From NCBI RefSeq assembly GCF_028372415.1, contig NC_092875.1, positions 184,240,522 through 184,304,521 on the forward strand: a stretch of DNA of 64,000 bases, in the 5' to 3' direction. The notes under the pieces are model-generated. The model was not told the origin of the DNA. It saw only the letters and a program-made list of their open reading frames with translations, and ran no database searches. Shown here in pieces: positions 32,276 through 43,565 of the stretch. The position numbers and the translations under genes were made by a program. The first letter of the stretch is position 1. Every line of letters begins with the position of its first letter. This DNA comes from Notamacropus eugenii. Lineage: Eukaryota; Chordata; Mammalia; Diprotodontia; Macropodidae.

Positions 32276-32384
32276 AGAAATATTTGTAAAAGACATGTCT
32301 TTTGCACCCATGTTATTTACATGTTATGCACAGAAGGGATATAACACATCTACCAATAATTGCAGCATGAAATTGAACATCAGT

Positions 32385-33100
32385 TAATTAATACACATTT
32401 ATTTATTAAGCACTTGATATATGTCAGACACTGTGCTAAAAAAGAAAAGGAGACAAAGACAGTCCTTGACCTCAAGGAGCTTACAGTCTAATGAGGGAAA
32501 CAACATGCAAATGAATACAGACAAAGTAAGCTATTTACAAGATAAATATGAAATAATTAACAGAAGGAAAGTACCGGGGCTATGAGAGGTAGGGAAAGGC
32601 TTCCTTAAGATGATTTGTGTTTATCCTTTGTTTTCAAAGAGGACCATGACATCAGAGAAATGATGACATGACTTGCACTTGACTTTGTTTTGAGTGAGGG
32701 AGCTCTGTGTAAGGTCACCAGCCTCACTTTCCCCTCCTGAGTCATCTGGATCCAGTGACCAGATAAACACCGTGGCTCAGTGCATTAGAGCACTAGACTT
32801 GGAGACAGGAAGACCTAAGTTCAAATTCTGTCTCAGACACGGACAAGTTCCTTAAGAAGGTGGGACTTAAAGGAAGTCAGTGATGTCAGTAGTGAGAGAG
32901 GAGGCAGAGCATTCCAGGCATGGGGGAGAGTTAGAAAGAATGCCTAGTCAAAAGATGGAGTGTCTTGTTTGTGAGACAAGTAGGAGACCAGTGTCACTGG
33001 ATCTAAGAGTATGTGTTGGGATAGAAGCAGGCTGGATTATGGAGGGCTTTGATGCCAGGCAGAACAATTTGTATTTGCTCCTGGAGGTAAAGGGAAGCCT
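32385..33100 (+). mobile_element. Family R copy split by a SINE
   Basis: Start: TTTATTAAGCACTTGATATA, GACACTGTGCTAAAAAAG, GACCTCAAGGAGCTTACAGT. After the SINE at 32611-32847 it continues: AAGGTGGGACTTAAAGGAAG, GCAGAGCATTCCAGGCATGG, ACCAGTGTCACTGGATCTAA, TTTGTATTTGCTCCTGGAGG. This is the clearest copy for deriving the family order. Confidence 0.75.
32611..32847 (-). mobile_element. RTE-tail SINE with inverted 5' end, TSD-flanked
   Basis: The left part is a minus-strand RTE-tail SINE body (TTTCAAAGAGGACCATGACA ... GGATCCAGTGACCAGATAAA). Instead of continuing into the head on the same strand, the right part is the tRNA head in plus orientation (GTGGCTCAGTGCATTAGAGC, AAGTTCAAATTCTGTCTC). The whole unit is flanked by TTCCTTAAGA at 32601-32610 and 32848-32857, so it is one insertion. 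A 5' inversion of this sort is the product expected from twin priming during target-primed reverse transcription. Confidence 0.8.
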
Positions 33101-33560
33101 CATATTAAATGCTTAAATGAGGTACAAGATGCCTCATCTCCAGCATAAAATCACATTACTGACTGAGTCTATTAAGGAAATTTCATGGGAGCATAAGCAA
33201 CAAGATACCTGGAAGTAAATTAAGGCGAAAACATGTGCCAGAGCTGGTCCAGATGAATACAGCTCAGTACACTGAACACAAGAACCCTGGAAAGAGCAAT
33301 GTCCCACAGCCTCCTCATTCTGCTCCCAGGCCCCTTTAGCCATCATCAAGGTAAACAATCACTATGGAAAAGTGGCTCACCTTCCTTACCACCACTGACC
33401 AATCACTACCAACAGACAGGTAAATTCAAAAAATCTCTACAATGGCAAGTATCCCCTCAGACCAATGATTATGTTTATTATCTAGCAATCAAAACCTTAC
33501 CCCTTTGAATCTCCATAGGTGTTTTTCCCAAGCAAACATTTAAGGATTATATAGGGACAC
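33101..33560. other. Stretch without recognised repeat or gene
   Basis: No repeat recognised. Frames of about 70 codons overlap on both strands and are not called. Confidence 0.4.
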
Positions 33561-33580
33561 TTTGAGAATGGATTCCATTG

Positions 33581-34083
33581 ATACTATTGTGCTATAAGAA
33601 ATGATGAACAGGTAGGCTTCAGAAAAACCTGGAAAGACTTATATGAACTGATGCTGAGTGAATTGAACAGAATCAGGAGAACACTGTACACAGTAACAAC
33701 CACACTGTGCAATGATGGATTTTGATAGACTTAGCCCTTCTCATCAACATAAGGACCTAAAACAATTCCAAATGGCTCACGATGGAAAATGACATGCACA
33801 TCCAGAGAAAGAACTGTGAAGTTTGAATGCAGAACAAAACAGACTGTTTTCCTTTTGTTTTGTTTTGTTTTTCTTTCTCTTGGTTTCTCCCATTTATTAT
33901 AATTCTTCTACACAACATGATTAATGTGAAAATGTGTTTAATAGGAAAGTATGTGCAGAGCCCATATCAGATTGCATGCCATTTGAGGAGGGAGTGGGGA
34001 AGAAGGGGGAGAAAATTTAAAATGTATGTAAGTGAATGTTGAAAACTAAAACTAAACTAATTAATGAATTAAAGAACAAAAAA
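33581..34083 (+). mobile_element. 5'-truncated L1 with perfect 16 bp TSD
   Basis: A ~500 bp L1 3' end. It begins in the last ORF2 codons (CTATTGTGCTATAAGAAATG, AGACTTATATGAACTGATGC) and runs through the 3' UTR (GTGGGGAAGAAGGGGGAGAA) to an A-rich AACTAAACTAATTAATG tail. AGAATGGATTCCATTG flanks it at 33565-33580 and 34084-34099 without mismatch, so it is comparatively young. Confidence 0.9.
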
Positions 34084-34307
34084 AGAATGGATTCCATTGG
34101 CCTTGTTATTTCACTCTCTACCATACCCATCAACTTTCTCTGAAATTCTGAGAATGATTCTAAAATGACCTCACATGGACAGAAAGTGAGCTGATGATAG
34201 CAACTTTTAAAAAAGAGGCCTTTATAAAAAGGGAGACTTCCAGAAAAGAGACACTGGTTCCTGAATACCTCACAGTAATGTTTAGCTGGTTCCTCTTTTG
34301 AAGATGA

Positions 34308-34465
34308 GAGTATTGGCACTGGATTCAGAGAACCTGGGATTATGTCCCATCTTTGATATTTATTAGCAATTTGATGATCCTGGGTGGATCCCAATTTCCT
34401 CATCTGTAAAAATGAAAGGATTGAATTGTGATCTCTGGGGTTCCTTTGAGCTCCAAATCAATGGT
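34308..34465 (+). mobile_element. MIR-family SINE
   Basis: GGATTCAGAGAACCTGGGAT, a CORE (CCCAATTTCCTCATCTGTAA) and the 3' end (GGATTGAATTGTGATCTCTG) in plus orientation. Confidence 0.75.
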
Positions 34466-34585
34466 CTCATTATAAGTTATTTAATTGGCCTCCTCTGGGT
34501 ACGAGCATACTTACTGCTACCTCACAAAGATATGGAGTACCATGACCAACCATATGATAAAGGAATCATCTTAAAGAATATGCTT

Positions 34586-36482
34586 GAGGGGAGGAGACAA
34601 GATGGAGGAGTAGAAAGATATACATATCCTAGCTCCTAACCCACAGCCCATAAAATACCTGTAAAGAAGAACTCCCAACAAATTCTGGAGCAGCAGAAGC
34701 CACAGGCCAACGGAGTGGAGGAGATTTCTGTCCAAGAGAGACCTGAAAAATCAACACGAAAGGTCCATCGCACACCGGACCTGGAGCAGAGCCCAACCCT
34801 GCCTTGGCCATGTGGCACCAAGAGGAGCAGATCCAAGCAGGCTTCAGGGACAGAATCTCCAGTGGCCAAGCAGGTCCCTCCACCCACAGGCACCAAAGGT
34901 CAGTGAGAGGGTCTTTTCAGCTCTCTGAGAGAGGAGTGGGGTGTCCCCATGACTCAGGCCCCCTTGGGAGGCAGCAGCAGAGGCAGCAGCAGACAAGGGC
35001 TCCCAAAGCAGGCAGGAGCTCAGATCCATTGTTGAAGGTCTCTACACAAGCCCCCTGAGGGAACTGAGCCCTGTGTGGTGGCCCTGCCCCTACCTGAGCA
35101 CCTGAACTTAATCTCACACTCAATAGCAGCCCTGCCCCACTGAAAGCCCTGAGGCTGGGAAGCAGCATTTGAATCTCAGCCTGTAAGCACTAGCTGGGCA
35201 GATCTGGAGGTGAGGTGGGTGTGGAGAGGAAACTCAGAAGTCAAGTAACTGGCTGGGAAAATGCCCAGAAGAGGGAAAAAAAATAAGACCATAGAAGGTT
35301 ACTTTCTTGGGGAACAGATATCTCCTCCCATCCTTTCAGATAAGGAAGAACAATGCTTACCATCAGAAAAAGACATAGAAGTCAAGGCTTCTGTATCGCA
35401 AACATCCAAAATAAATATTCATTGGTCTCAGGCGATGAAAGAGCTCAAAAAGGACTTTGAAAATCAAGTAAGGGAGGAGGAGGAAAAACTGGGAAGAGAA
35501 ATGAGAGAGATGCAAGGAAAATGGGTCAACATCTTGCTAAAGGAGACAAAAAAAATGCTGAAGAAAATAACACCTTGAAAAATAGGCTAACTCAATTGGC
35601 AAAAGAGGTTCAAAAGGCCAATGAGGAGAAGAACTCTTTAAAAAACAGAATTAGCCAAAAAGAAAAGGAGGTTCAAAAGCTCACTGAAGAAAATAGTTTT
35701 CCAAACACTAGAATGGAACAGATGGAGGCTAATGACTTTATGAGAAACCAAGAAATCACAAAACAAAACCAAAAGAATGACAAAATGGAAAATAATGTGA
35801 AATACCTCATTGGAAAAACAACTAACCTGAAAAATAGACCTAGGAGAGACAATTTAAAAATTATGGGACTACCTGAAAGCCAAGATCAAAAAAAGAACCT
35901 AGACATCATCTTTAATGAAATTATCAGGGAAAACTGCCCTGAGATTCTAGAACCAGGGGGCAAAATAAATATTGAAAGACTCCACAGATCACCTCCTGAA
36001 AGAGATCCAAAAAGAGAAACTCCTAGGAACATTGTGGCCAAATTCCAGAGTTCCCTGGTCAAGGAGAAAATATTGCAAGCAGCTAGAAAGAAACAATTCA
36101 CGTATTGTGGAAATACAATCAGGATAACACAAGATCTAGCAGCTTCTACATTAAGGGATCAAAGGGCATGGAATATGATATTCTAGAAGTCAAAGGAACT
36201 AGGACTAAAACCAAGAATCACCTATCCAGCAAAACTGAGTATAATACTTCAGGGGAAAAAATGGTCTTTCAATGAAATAGAGGACTTTCAAGCATTCTTG
36301 AGAAAAGACCAGAGCTGAAAAGAAAATTTGGCTTTCAAATACAAGAATGAAGAGAAGCATGAAAAGGTAAACAGCAAAGAGAAGTCATAAGGGACTTACT
36401 AAAGTTGAACTGTTTACATTCCTACATGGAAAGACAATATTTGTAACTCTTGAAACTTTTCAGTATCTGGATAGTTGGTGGA

Positions 36483-36514
<32 letters not shown>

Positions 36515-37335
36515 GCACAGGGTGAATTGAGTAAGATGGGATCATATCTTAAAAAAATAAAATTAAGGGGTGAGAGAGGAATATATTGAGAGGAGAAAGG
36601 GAGAAATGGAATGGGGCAAATTATCTCTCACAAAAGAGGCAAGCAAAAGACTTTTTAGTGGAGGGAAAAAGAGGGGAGGTGAGAGAAAAACATGAAGTTT
36701 ACTCTCATCACATTCAACTAAAGGAAAGAATAAAATGCACACTCATTTTGGTATGAAAACCTATCTTACAATACAGGAAAGTGGGGGAGAAGGGGATAAG
36801 CAGGGTGGGGGGGATGATGGAAGGGAGGGCAATGGGAGGAGGGAACAATTTAAGCCAACACTCTTGGGGAGGGACAGGATCAAAAGAGAGAATAGAAGCA
36901 ATGGGGGGCAAGATAGGATGGAGGGAAATATAGTTAGTCTTACACAACACAACTATTATGGAAGCCATTTGCAAAACTACACAGATATGGCCTATATTGA
37001 ATTGCATGCCTTCCTGAAGGGAATGGGTGGGAAAGGAGGGATGAAGAGAAGTTGGAACTCAAAGTTGTAGGAACAACTGTCGAGTATTGTTTTTGCTACT
37101 AGGAAATAAGAAGTACAGATAATGGGGTATAGAAAGTTATCGGGCCCTACAGGACAAAGAGAAGATGGGGACAAGGGAAGGGGGGGATGATAGAAGAGAG
37201 GGCAGATTGGTGATAGGGGCAATTAGAATGCTCTATGTTTTGGGGTGGATAGAGGCAACAAATGGGAGAAAATTTAGAACCCAAAATTTTGTGAAAATGA
37301 ATGTTAAAAGTTAAATAAATAAATTAAAAATAAAA
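34586..37335 (+). mobile_element. HAL1 (half-L1) element A, near complete, 13 bp TSD
   Basis: A 2.75 kb non-LTR element with an L1-like 5' end (GGGGAGGAGACAAGATGGAG), a ~675 bp 5' UTR and an ORF1 (35261-36186). The 3' region is ~1.1 kb with an embedded (CA)n at 36486-36514, ending in GTTAAATAAATAAATT plus A-rich tail. AAAGAATATGCTT flanks it at 34573-34585 and 37336-37348. No ORF2 (endonuclease/reverse transcriptase) is present, which defines HAL1. Mobilisation must have used L1 ORF2p in trans. It is collinear with element B (56635-59410) at roughly 93-95% by eye. Confidence 0.92.
35261..36318 (+). pseudogene. HAL1-A ORF1 (L1 ORF1p-like RNA-binding protein), frameshifted
   Basis: Starts ATG-CCC-AGA-AGA (MPRRGKKNKTIEGYFLGEQ), the ORF1 start retained in this copy. 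The frame runs 105 codons to about 35578. A one-base loss in an A-run near 35547-35555 (A8 here, TCA7 in element B) then shifts it. The second frame (35521-36186) carries the coiled-coil repeats, the RRM-like RRDNLKIMGLPESQ and the CTD block SSLVKEKILQAARKKQFTYC. It ends at TAG 36184-36186. The same frame stays open 43 more codons (ELGLKPRITYPAKLSI, WSFNEIEDFQAFL) to TGA at 36316-36318, matching the normal L1 ORF1p C-terminus. ORF1p is the RNA-binding trimer of the L1 RNP. Confidence 0.85.
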
Positions 37336-37424
37336 AAAGAATATGCTTATTGTCTGCTTTTTCACTATTTCCAAAGACCATGGGACCTCTCCACTCGATC
37401 GGTAGATGAATCATCTCACTATGT

Positions 37425-37552
37425 ATTGTCTTTCCCATTAGAATATGAGTTCTTCAAGAGTAAGGTCTTGTTTATTTCTCCCTTAACATTTGATGTGGTA
37501 ATTTGCACATGCTGAATTCTTAATAAATGCTTTTTTCTTTCATTCTGTCATT
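37425..37552 (+). mobile_element. L2 3' end
   Basis: TTGTCTTTCCCATTAGAATA, GAGTTCTTCAAGAGTAAGGT and GAATTCTTAATAAATGCTTT. Confidence 0.75.
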
Positions 37553-37559
37553 CAGTCAT

Positions 37560-38930
37560 GGGGCAAAAGGGTGGTTTTTCCATACAGAAACAGGGAAGGT
37601 GAGTTACTCTGGTCATAAACAAAGAAAGGGGCAGGTACAGGTGTTAGAATGATGCATGAAGGATATAGAGAAGAATGGTTTGGAAATAAGGCTGCAAAGA
37701 CCCTGGAATGGGCTGACCAAGTTTGGACTTTATTCAGTCTACATATGTTTGGACTTTATTCGGTAATTATTCAGTCTGGATAAAGATTCATTGAGCAGTT
37801 TTGAGCAGAGAAGTGACATAAACATATTCCTACAAAGGAACAATTAATCTTTGGCAGAGGTGCAAAAGATAGCATGGAGAAAGAGAGAGTGGAGGTGGTA
37901 AAACTGGTTAGATAGTTGTTGCAATAACAGAGGGACAGGTACTAATGAGGCCAATAGTCAAGGATAGGTGCTGATGAGGTGATATTGTCAATCAATCTAT
38001 CAATAAACATTTATTAAACACCTATGTTATGTGCCAGGCATTGTGTTAAGCTGGATACTGGGTGTGATACTAGGGTGGTATCATCATAGAGATGAAGAGT
38101 TTGATGACAGAAATTTTGCCAGAGGTAAAATTTAAAATATTTGGCAATAGATTGGCTGTTGGAGGTAAGGGAGAGGAAAAAGTAAATGATGATACCTTAT
38201 GAATGGTGGAAACTGTAATAGAAATAGAAAAGGAAGAAGGAAGACCAGGCTCATGAGCACAGATAGTAAGTGAAAGTTTCATAGTTTGAGCTGAGTTTGG
38301 AGTTCAAGCTTGGGAGAAGCGGTGTGATGGAAAGAATGCTAGACTTTGGAGTCAGAGGAATTGAGTTTGAATCTTGACTCTACCATGTAACAATCTGCAC
38401 TAATACAGGTAAGTTCTGTATTATTTTTAGGACTAATTGTCCTCATGTATATACGTGGGTGAATGAACTAGATAACCCTTAACAGCCTTTTTAGTGAGTA
38501 CCTCTTAGGCAAAGGAAGGAGAAAATATCAAAAACGACAAAGCAGTCAACAGTGTGAGATGTTGCCCAAGCTCTAAAAAGTTATTGAATTTGCTCATAAG
38601 AATCTTCCAAAGACCTTTGAGAGAAATATTTTAGTAGAAAAATGGAGATAGGAGCCATAATGTAAGGAGTTGAGAGAATGGATAGTGAGGAAAGGAAGAT
38701 ATCAGATGCAGTCAACTTTTCAAGAAACTTTGTGGTGAAAGGAAGGCATGAGATAGAGTAATAGTTCAATAAGGTATATGGGACTGGGGAAAACTTTAGA
38801 ATCATTTCTAGAAAGAACAGAGCATGTTTGAAGGTAGATGGGAAGCAACCAACCAAGACGGAGAAATTGAAGATGGACAAGAGAAAATGGAAGACCAGAA
38901 AAGAAATTTTAAAAAAAAATGAAAATAATG
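37560..38930 (+). mobile_element. Family R, long 3' copy with nested inserts
   Basis: Middle and 3' parts of family R in order: GGACTTTATTCAGTCT (tandemly duplicated), TTTTGAGCAGAGAAGTGACA, TAGTTGTTGCAATAAC, then from 38060 onward GGTGGTATCATCATAG. The distal part is TTGAGAGAATGGATAGTGAG, AACTTTTCAAGAAACTTTGT and AGCATGTTTGAAGGTAGATG. A family R start fragment near 37985-38060 and a MIR at 38312-38490 interrupt it. No conserved frame. Confidence 0.6.
38312..38490 (+). mobile_element. MIR-family SINE
   Basis: TGATGGAAAGAATGCTAGAC, GGAGTCAGAGGAATTGAGTT, a degraded CORE and GAATGAACTAGATAACCCTT at the 3' end. Confidence 0.7.
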
Positions 38931-38934
38931 TATG

Positions 38935-39355
38935 CTACTTTTAAGATGGGAGGGTTCCATTTATCTTTGTTCCTATTTTAGCCCAGTTTTGTAGGAGGCC
39001 ATTTTGAACTGCTGCAATTTGGTTTTCATTGTTGATCGTGGTTGTACTATGAAGAGATACAGACTTTGTCTCTATACTCCTAGAAAATAGCCTTGACTTC
39101 TTCACTTGGCTATTCAGGCTACCGTGGAATAAACAACTTTGACCAAGCAGATCAATCTTGACTGCTTAATATAACTTAATACAACAAATATTTACTTTTA
39201 TCAAGTACCACTTAGTTTCATAGCAGATTGTGATTGGACCAAAACTAAAAGCTCATGTTTTAATGAGCAGAAAAGGAAAGAAATGGTAAGTACATCCAGC
39301 AAAATAAGAACCCACTAGTTGTATGGACTCATAGTTGTTGTTATTTAAAATAGGG
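38935..39355. other. Stretch without recognised repeat or gene
   Basis: Contains GGAGGCCATTTTGAACTGC and GGAATAAACAACTTTG, which look faintly terminal-repeat-like, but nothing supports an element call. Confidence 0.35.
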
Positions 39356-39361
39356 ATTCTA

Positions 39362-39480
39362 CTCATATAAGATTACATGCCTTCATGGGGAGGGAGTGGA
39401 GAAGGAGTGGGAGAAAATTTAAGACTTATGGAAGTGATTGTTGTAAACTGAAAATAAATTAATTAAATTTAAAAAAATAA
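39362..39480 (+). mobile_element. L1 3'-end stub
   Basis: CATATAAGATTACATGCC, GGGAGAAAATTTAAGACTTA and GAAAATAAATTAATTAAATT plus an A-rich tail: the last ~110 bp of L1 in plus orientation, severely 5'-truncated. Confidence 0.75.
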
Positions 39481-39603
39481 AAGGGTTCTAAATCTCTGGT
39501 TCTCTATTTTTGTTTTTAAGATATATTTTGATGACTGTAATTCAATGTAATTGATTTCATTTATGATCCAACATATTTTATTGTATGCATTTAAAAATTA
39601 TTC

Positions 39604-41530
39604 TGGGGTGTTGGGCCAAGATGAAGAAGCAGAAGCAGGGACCTGCTAGAGCTCCCCCCCCAAAACCCTCAAAAAACCTGTCAAAAATGACTCTAAACAA
39701 ATTCTAGAGCAATAGAAGCCACCAAATGATGTACTGAAGCAAATTTCTAGCCCAAGACAATCTGGAAGATTGACAAGAAGGGTCTATTGTACCAGACGGG
39801 GAGTAGAGCACAGTTTGGCATGGGCCATGCCAGAGTGGACAGAGCTGGAGCAGGTCTCTTAGGGGACTGAATAGCTCGTGGCTGCTGTGGTTTTCATACT
39901 TTTCAACCCACGAATGCTAAAGACAGCTTTGAAGGTCAGTGGGAAGATTTCTCACCTGATTGAGAGGGGAGCTGCTTGGTCCAGCCCCAGACACAGCTCC
40001 AGGGCAGCAGCTGCCACTGCTGAAGGTGAAGCTGCTTCTGGATCCCTCCACATAACAAAGAGCTTAAAAGCTAAGTAATTGACTGAGAAAATGAGCAAAC
40101 GTAGGAGAAACAGACTATCAATTTTTACTTTCTTGGTGAAGAGGTATTTACTTACATCACTGATGATGAGGAAGATCAAAACATACAACCAGAAGACAAC
40201 AAAGGCAAAGCTCGTGCATCCAAAGTCTCCAAGAAAAATATGAATTGGTTTCAGGCCATGGAAGAGCTCAAAAAGAATTTTGAAAATCAAGTAAGAGAAG
40301 TAGAGGAAAAAAATGGGAAGAGAAAGAGAGTAAGAAAATCATTAAAAATGAATCAACAATTGGCTAAAGGAGACCCCAAAAAATGCTGAAGAAAATAAAG
40401 TGTTTAAAATTAGACTAACCCAAATGGCAAAAGAGGTCCAAAAAACCAATTAGAAGAAGAATGCCTTCAAAAGCAGAATGGGCCAAATGGAAAAAGAAGT
40501 CCAAAAGCTCACTGAAGAAAATAATTCCTTAAAAATTAGAAAGGAGCAAATGGAAGCTAATGACTTTATGAAAACTCAAGAAATTGTACAAGAAAACCAA
40601 AAGAATGAAAAAATAGAAGACAATGTGAAGTACCTCATTGGAAAAGCAACTGACCTGCAAAATTAGATCCAGGAGAGATAATTTAAAAAATGATTAGACT
40701 ATCTGAAAGCCATGACCAAACTAAGAGCCTAGACATCATCTTTTAAGAAGCTATCAAGGAAAACTGCCCTGATATTCTAGAACTAGAGGGTAAAGCAGAA
40801 ATGGAAAAAATCACCTCCTCCCCAAGAAAAAAGTTCCTAGGAATATTGTAGCCAAATTCCAGAGTTCCCAGGTCAGGAGGAGAACATTACAAGTATCCAG
40901 AAAGAAACAATTCAAGTGTTGTAGAAACACAATCAAGATAACACAAAATCAAGCAGCTTCTACATTAAAGGATCAAAGGGCTTGTAATATGATATTCCAG
41001 AGGTCAAAGAAGACAGGATTAAAACTAAGAATCATCTACCCAGCAAAACTGAGTATAATATTTTGGAGGGGAGGGAATGGAACTTCAGTGAAATAAAGAA
41101 CTTCTAAGCATTCTTATTGAGAACACCAGAGTTGATTAGAAAATTTGACTTTCAAATACAGAAGCAAAAGAAGCATGAGAAGGTAAACAGGAAAGAGAAA
41201 CCATAACGGACTTATTAAAGTTGAACTATTTACATTCTTGCATGGAAGGATGATATTTGTAACTCATGAGATAATTGGAGGGAATATGTGTGTGTATGTA
41301 TATGTATGTATGTATTTATATAGAGAGAGACAGACAGACAGACAGAGACAGAGATATAGACAGTGAGAGAAACAGAGAGAGAGGCAGAGGGCACAAGATG
41401 AACTGAACATGAAGGGAAGATATCTAAAAAATAAAGTTAAGTGTTGAGAAGAACATACTAGGAAAAAGAGGAAGGGAGAGGTAGAATGTTATAAATCATA
41501 CAGATGTTTTCCAAGACTTTTTTGTAGAAG
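39604..41530 (+). mobile_element. HAL1 element C, older decayed copy
   Basis: Starts with GGGGTGTTGGGCCAAGATGA, a diverged version of the HAL1/L1 5' end. ORF1 remnants follow collinearly with elements A and B: GGTTTCAGGCCATGGAAGAG, a frame at 40478-40666 giving MEKEVQKLTEENNSLKIRK, and CAGCAAAACTGAGTATAATA at 41041. The TG/TATG microsatellite at 41287-41325 lies where A and B carry (CA)n. ORF1 is broken many times. Similarity to A/B ends near 41530, and no TSD was found. Confidence 0.8.
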
Positions 41531-42005
41531 ACTGGGGAAGAATTGCAAGAAGGCATGGAAAATCTCCATGAGTCACTAGAAAGATATTCAAGATTTGAGT
41601 CTATGCATTTAGTCAATACCCTCCACTGGATCTGATAATAGCATCAAATATTAAACCAGAGTAGAGGGAGAGGAATGTAGGAAGAATGTTCTATACTACT
41701 ACCCCAATAATTACAGAGTGCCTGGATTTCTCAGTTGAATGACTCATTAATCAATGGTACAACTTGATGTCAGCAAGGTCTAGACATCCTCATTGATTCA
41801 ATCAATCACTCAATCAAAGGCATTTTAACTAGGTATGGGAAAATTCCTTGAAAGTTATTGTATAAAATGGACTGATGTTGCACAGGAAGTATATTCTATT
41901 GGTTGAGGAAATTTAGTCAGGCCCTGCCCCTCAAGCAAGAAAGTTTGGAATTAGAGTATTTGAGTGTTTGACAACTTAGTGGCAGAAGCCCTTCTAGCTA
42001 AGTCC
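41531..42005. other. Unrecognised sequence after HAL1 C
   Basis: No repeat recognised; contains a tandem ATTGATTCAATCAATCACTC stretch near 41794. No frame of note. Confidence 0.35.
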
Positions 42006-42006
42006 C

Positions 42007-42560
42007 TGAAAAGGAATAATCAGAGAAATGCAAATGAAACAGCCTTGAGATGCCAAGACCCAAATTGTAAAAGATAATTGGACTGTGGAAAGACAGGCAT
42101 GGTGATTCATTGTTGGTAAAGCTCTGAACCAGCTGAACTGTTCAGATTAAAAAAAAAATGGAAATATGCAATCAATGTTATTAAACCATTTATACCATTT
42201 GACCCAGAGATTCTACTGTTGGAACTATCTTCTAAAGAGGTTCTTTGCAACAAAAAAAAGAATCCATATGCACAAAAATGTTCATGAAGCATTATTTGTG
42301 ATAATTCATAGATAGAAATAAAATATATGCCTAACAACTGGAGAACTGATGAATAAATCATGATGTAAAAACAATATTATTCTACTATAAAAATGGCAAA
42401 TATGAAGGATTGAAAGAAACACAGAAGATATGTAGGAACAGGAACATTGTGAAAAAAGTCAATCCAAAATTACAGTATATACAATAATTACTATAATATA
42501 AATAAAGTCAATATAGAGAGGTAGCAAAGCTCTGGTTAATTTCAACGGTCAATTCCAGCA
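42007..42560 (+). mobile_element. Old L1 3' fragment
   Basis: Reads as the ORF2 C-terminal region in decayed form: GAGAAATGCAAATGAAACAG, ATTGTTGGTAAAGCTCTGAA, ACCATTTGACCCAGAGATTC, then 3' UTR-like AGGAACAGGAACATTGTG. Frame lost; more diverged than the L1s at 22095 and 33581. Confidence 0.75.
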
Positions 42561-42951
42561 ACAGAATGTCATAAAAACAGATCCCTCCTTACTGTTACCA
42601 ATAAGTAAACCAGATGCTTTTTCTGGGAACATATTTTTTTTGTTTATGCTTTTATTGGATACTGTCATATCAAAATGAAATTTTAACTACAATTTGAAAA
42701 AAACCCATCATCATCATCCCCAGCATTATTATCTCCCTAGTGTAAAATAATGCCTTGCACATCATTGGTGCTTAATGATTTTTTGAGTTTCTTTTAATCT
42801 ATCTTTCATGGCACTATAAATAGTACCAATTTAAAGGAAAGCAGACTACTTCAAAAAGATAACGTTTTGGAGGCCATAGGTCTGGGAGCTCACAGAATTT
42901 TACTTAGTATCACATTTGATGAGTCAAGATTATGACAAGACATATATATCG

Positions 42952-43208
42952 AGGCAAGTTGACAGTTCAGTGGATAGAGGGAGGGACTTGAAGTCAAGAT
43001 AAACTAGAGTTTGAATCTCACCTTAGACAATAATTTAGGTATGTGACCCTGGGTAAGTATCTTGACCTCTCTCAGTCTCAGTTTCCTCATCTGTAAAACC
43101 GGGAGAATAGTAGCACCTATTTTACAGGGTTACTTTAAAGACCAAATAACATCATATGTGTACAGTGCTTTACCAATTTTAAAATGTTATATGAAAGACA
43201 TTATTATG
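42952..43208 (+). mobile_element. THER1/MIR-type CORE-SINE
   Basis: Head GACAGTTCAGTGGATAGAGG, GAGTTTGAATCTCACCTTAG, CORE TCTCAGTTTCCTCATCTGTA, and a long 3' part (TTTACAGGGTTACTTTAAAG, AGTGCTTTACCAATTTTAAA) ending in TTATTATG. Confidence 0.75.
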
Positions 43209-43329
43209 ACTTTTTTATTTTAGAATTTACATAGTATTTGTTGGTTGGACTCAGGTAATCTTAGACCTGGAAAGGACCTGACCACTGGACCAATAGTTAC
43301 AGGACCACCTAGATTATTCCAACTGATCT

Positions 43330-43565
43330 TTTCTCCTGGTGTGACCACAGGAAAATAAGTTAACCTCCCTCAGTCTGTTTTCTTATCTACAGAGCAGAGA
43401 TAGTAGTACATGATATATCTCTCTGTCTTAGAAAGAAAACACCTAGTAAATACTTGTTTACTGATTGATCATCTGAAAGGATCAAATGAGATGATGCATA
43501 TAAAATACTTTGTAAACCTTACAGATCTTTATAAAATAGAAGCTATTATTATTATTGTTAGCTTT
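43330..43565 (+). mobile_element. MIR/THER1 fragment
   Basis: TGTGACCACAGGAAAATAAG, CCCTCAGTCTGTTTTCTTAT, then after a ~40 bp break GGATCAAATGAGATGATGCA, AATACTTTGTAAACCTTAC and AGCTATTATTATTATTG. Confidence 0.65.

Noticed and set aside
38980-39260. Possible solo terminal-repeat-like fragment (GGAGGCCATTTTGAACTGC, AATAAAC motif)
   Set aside because: No inverted TG..CA ends, no duplication and no second copy in the window. Too weak to call.
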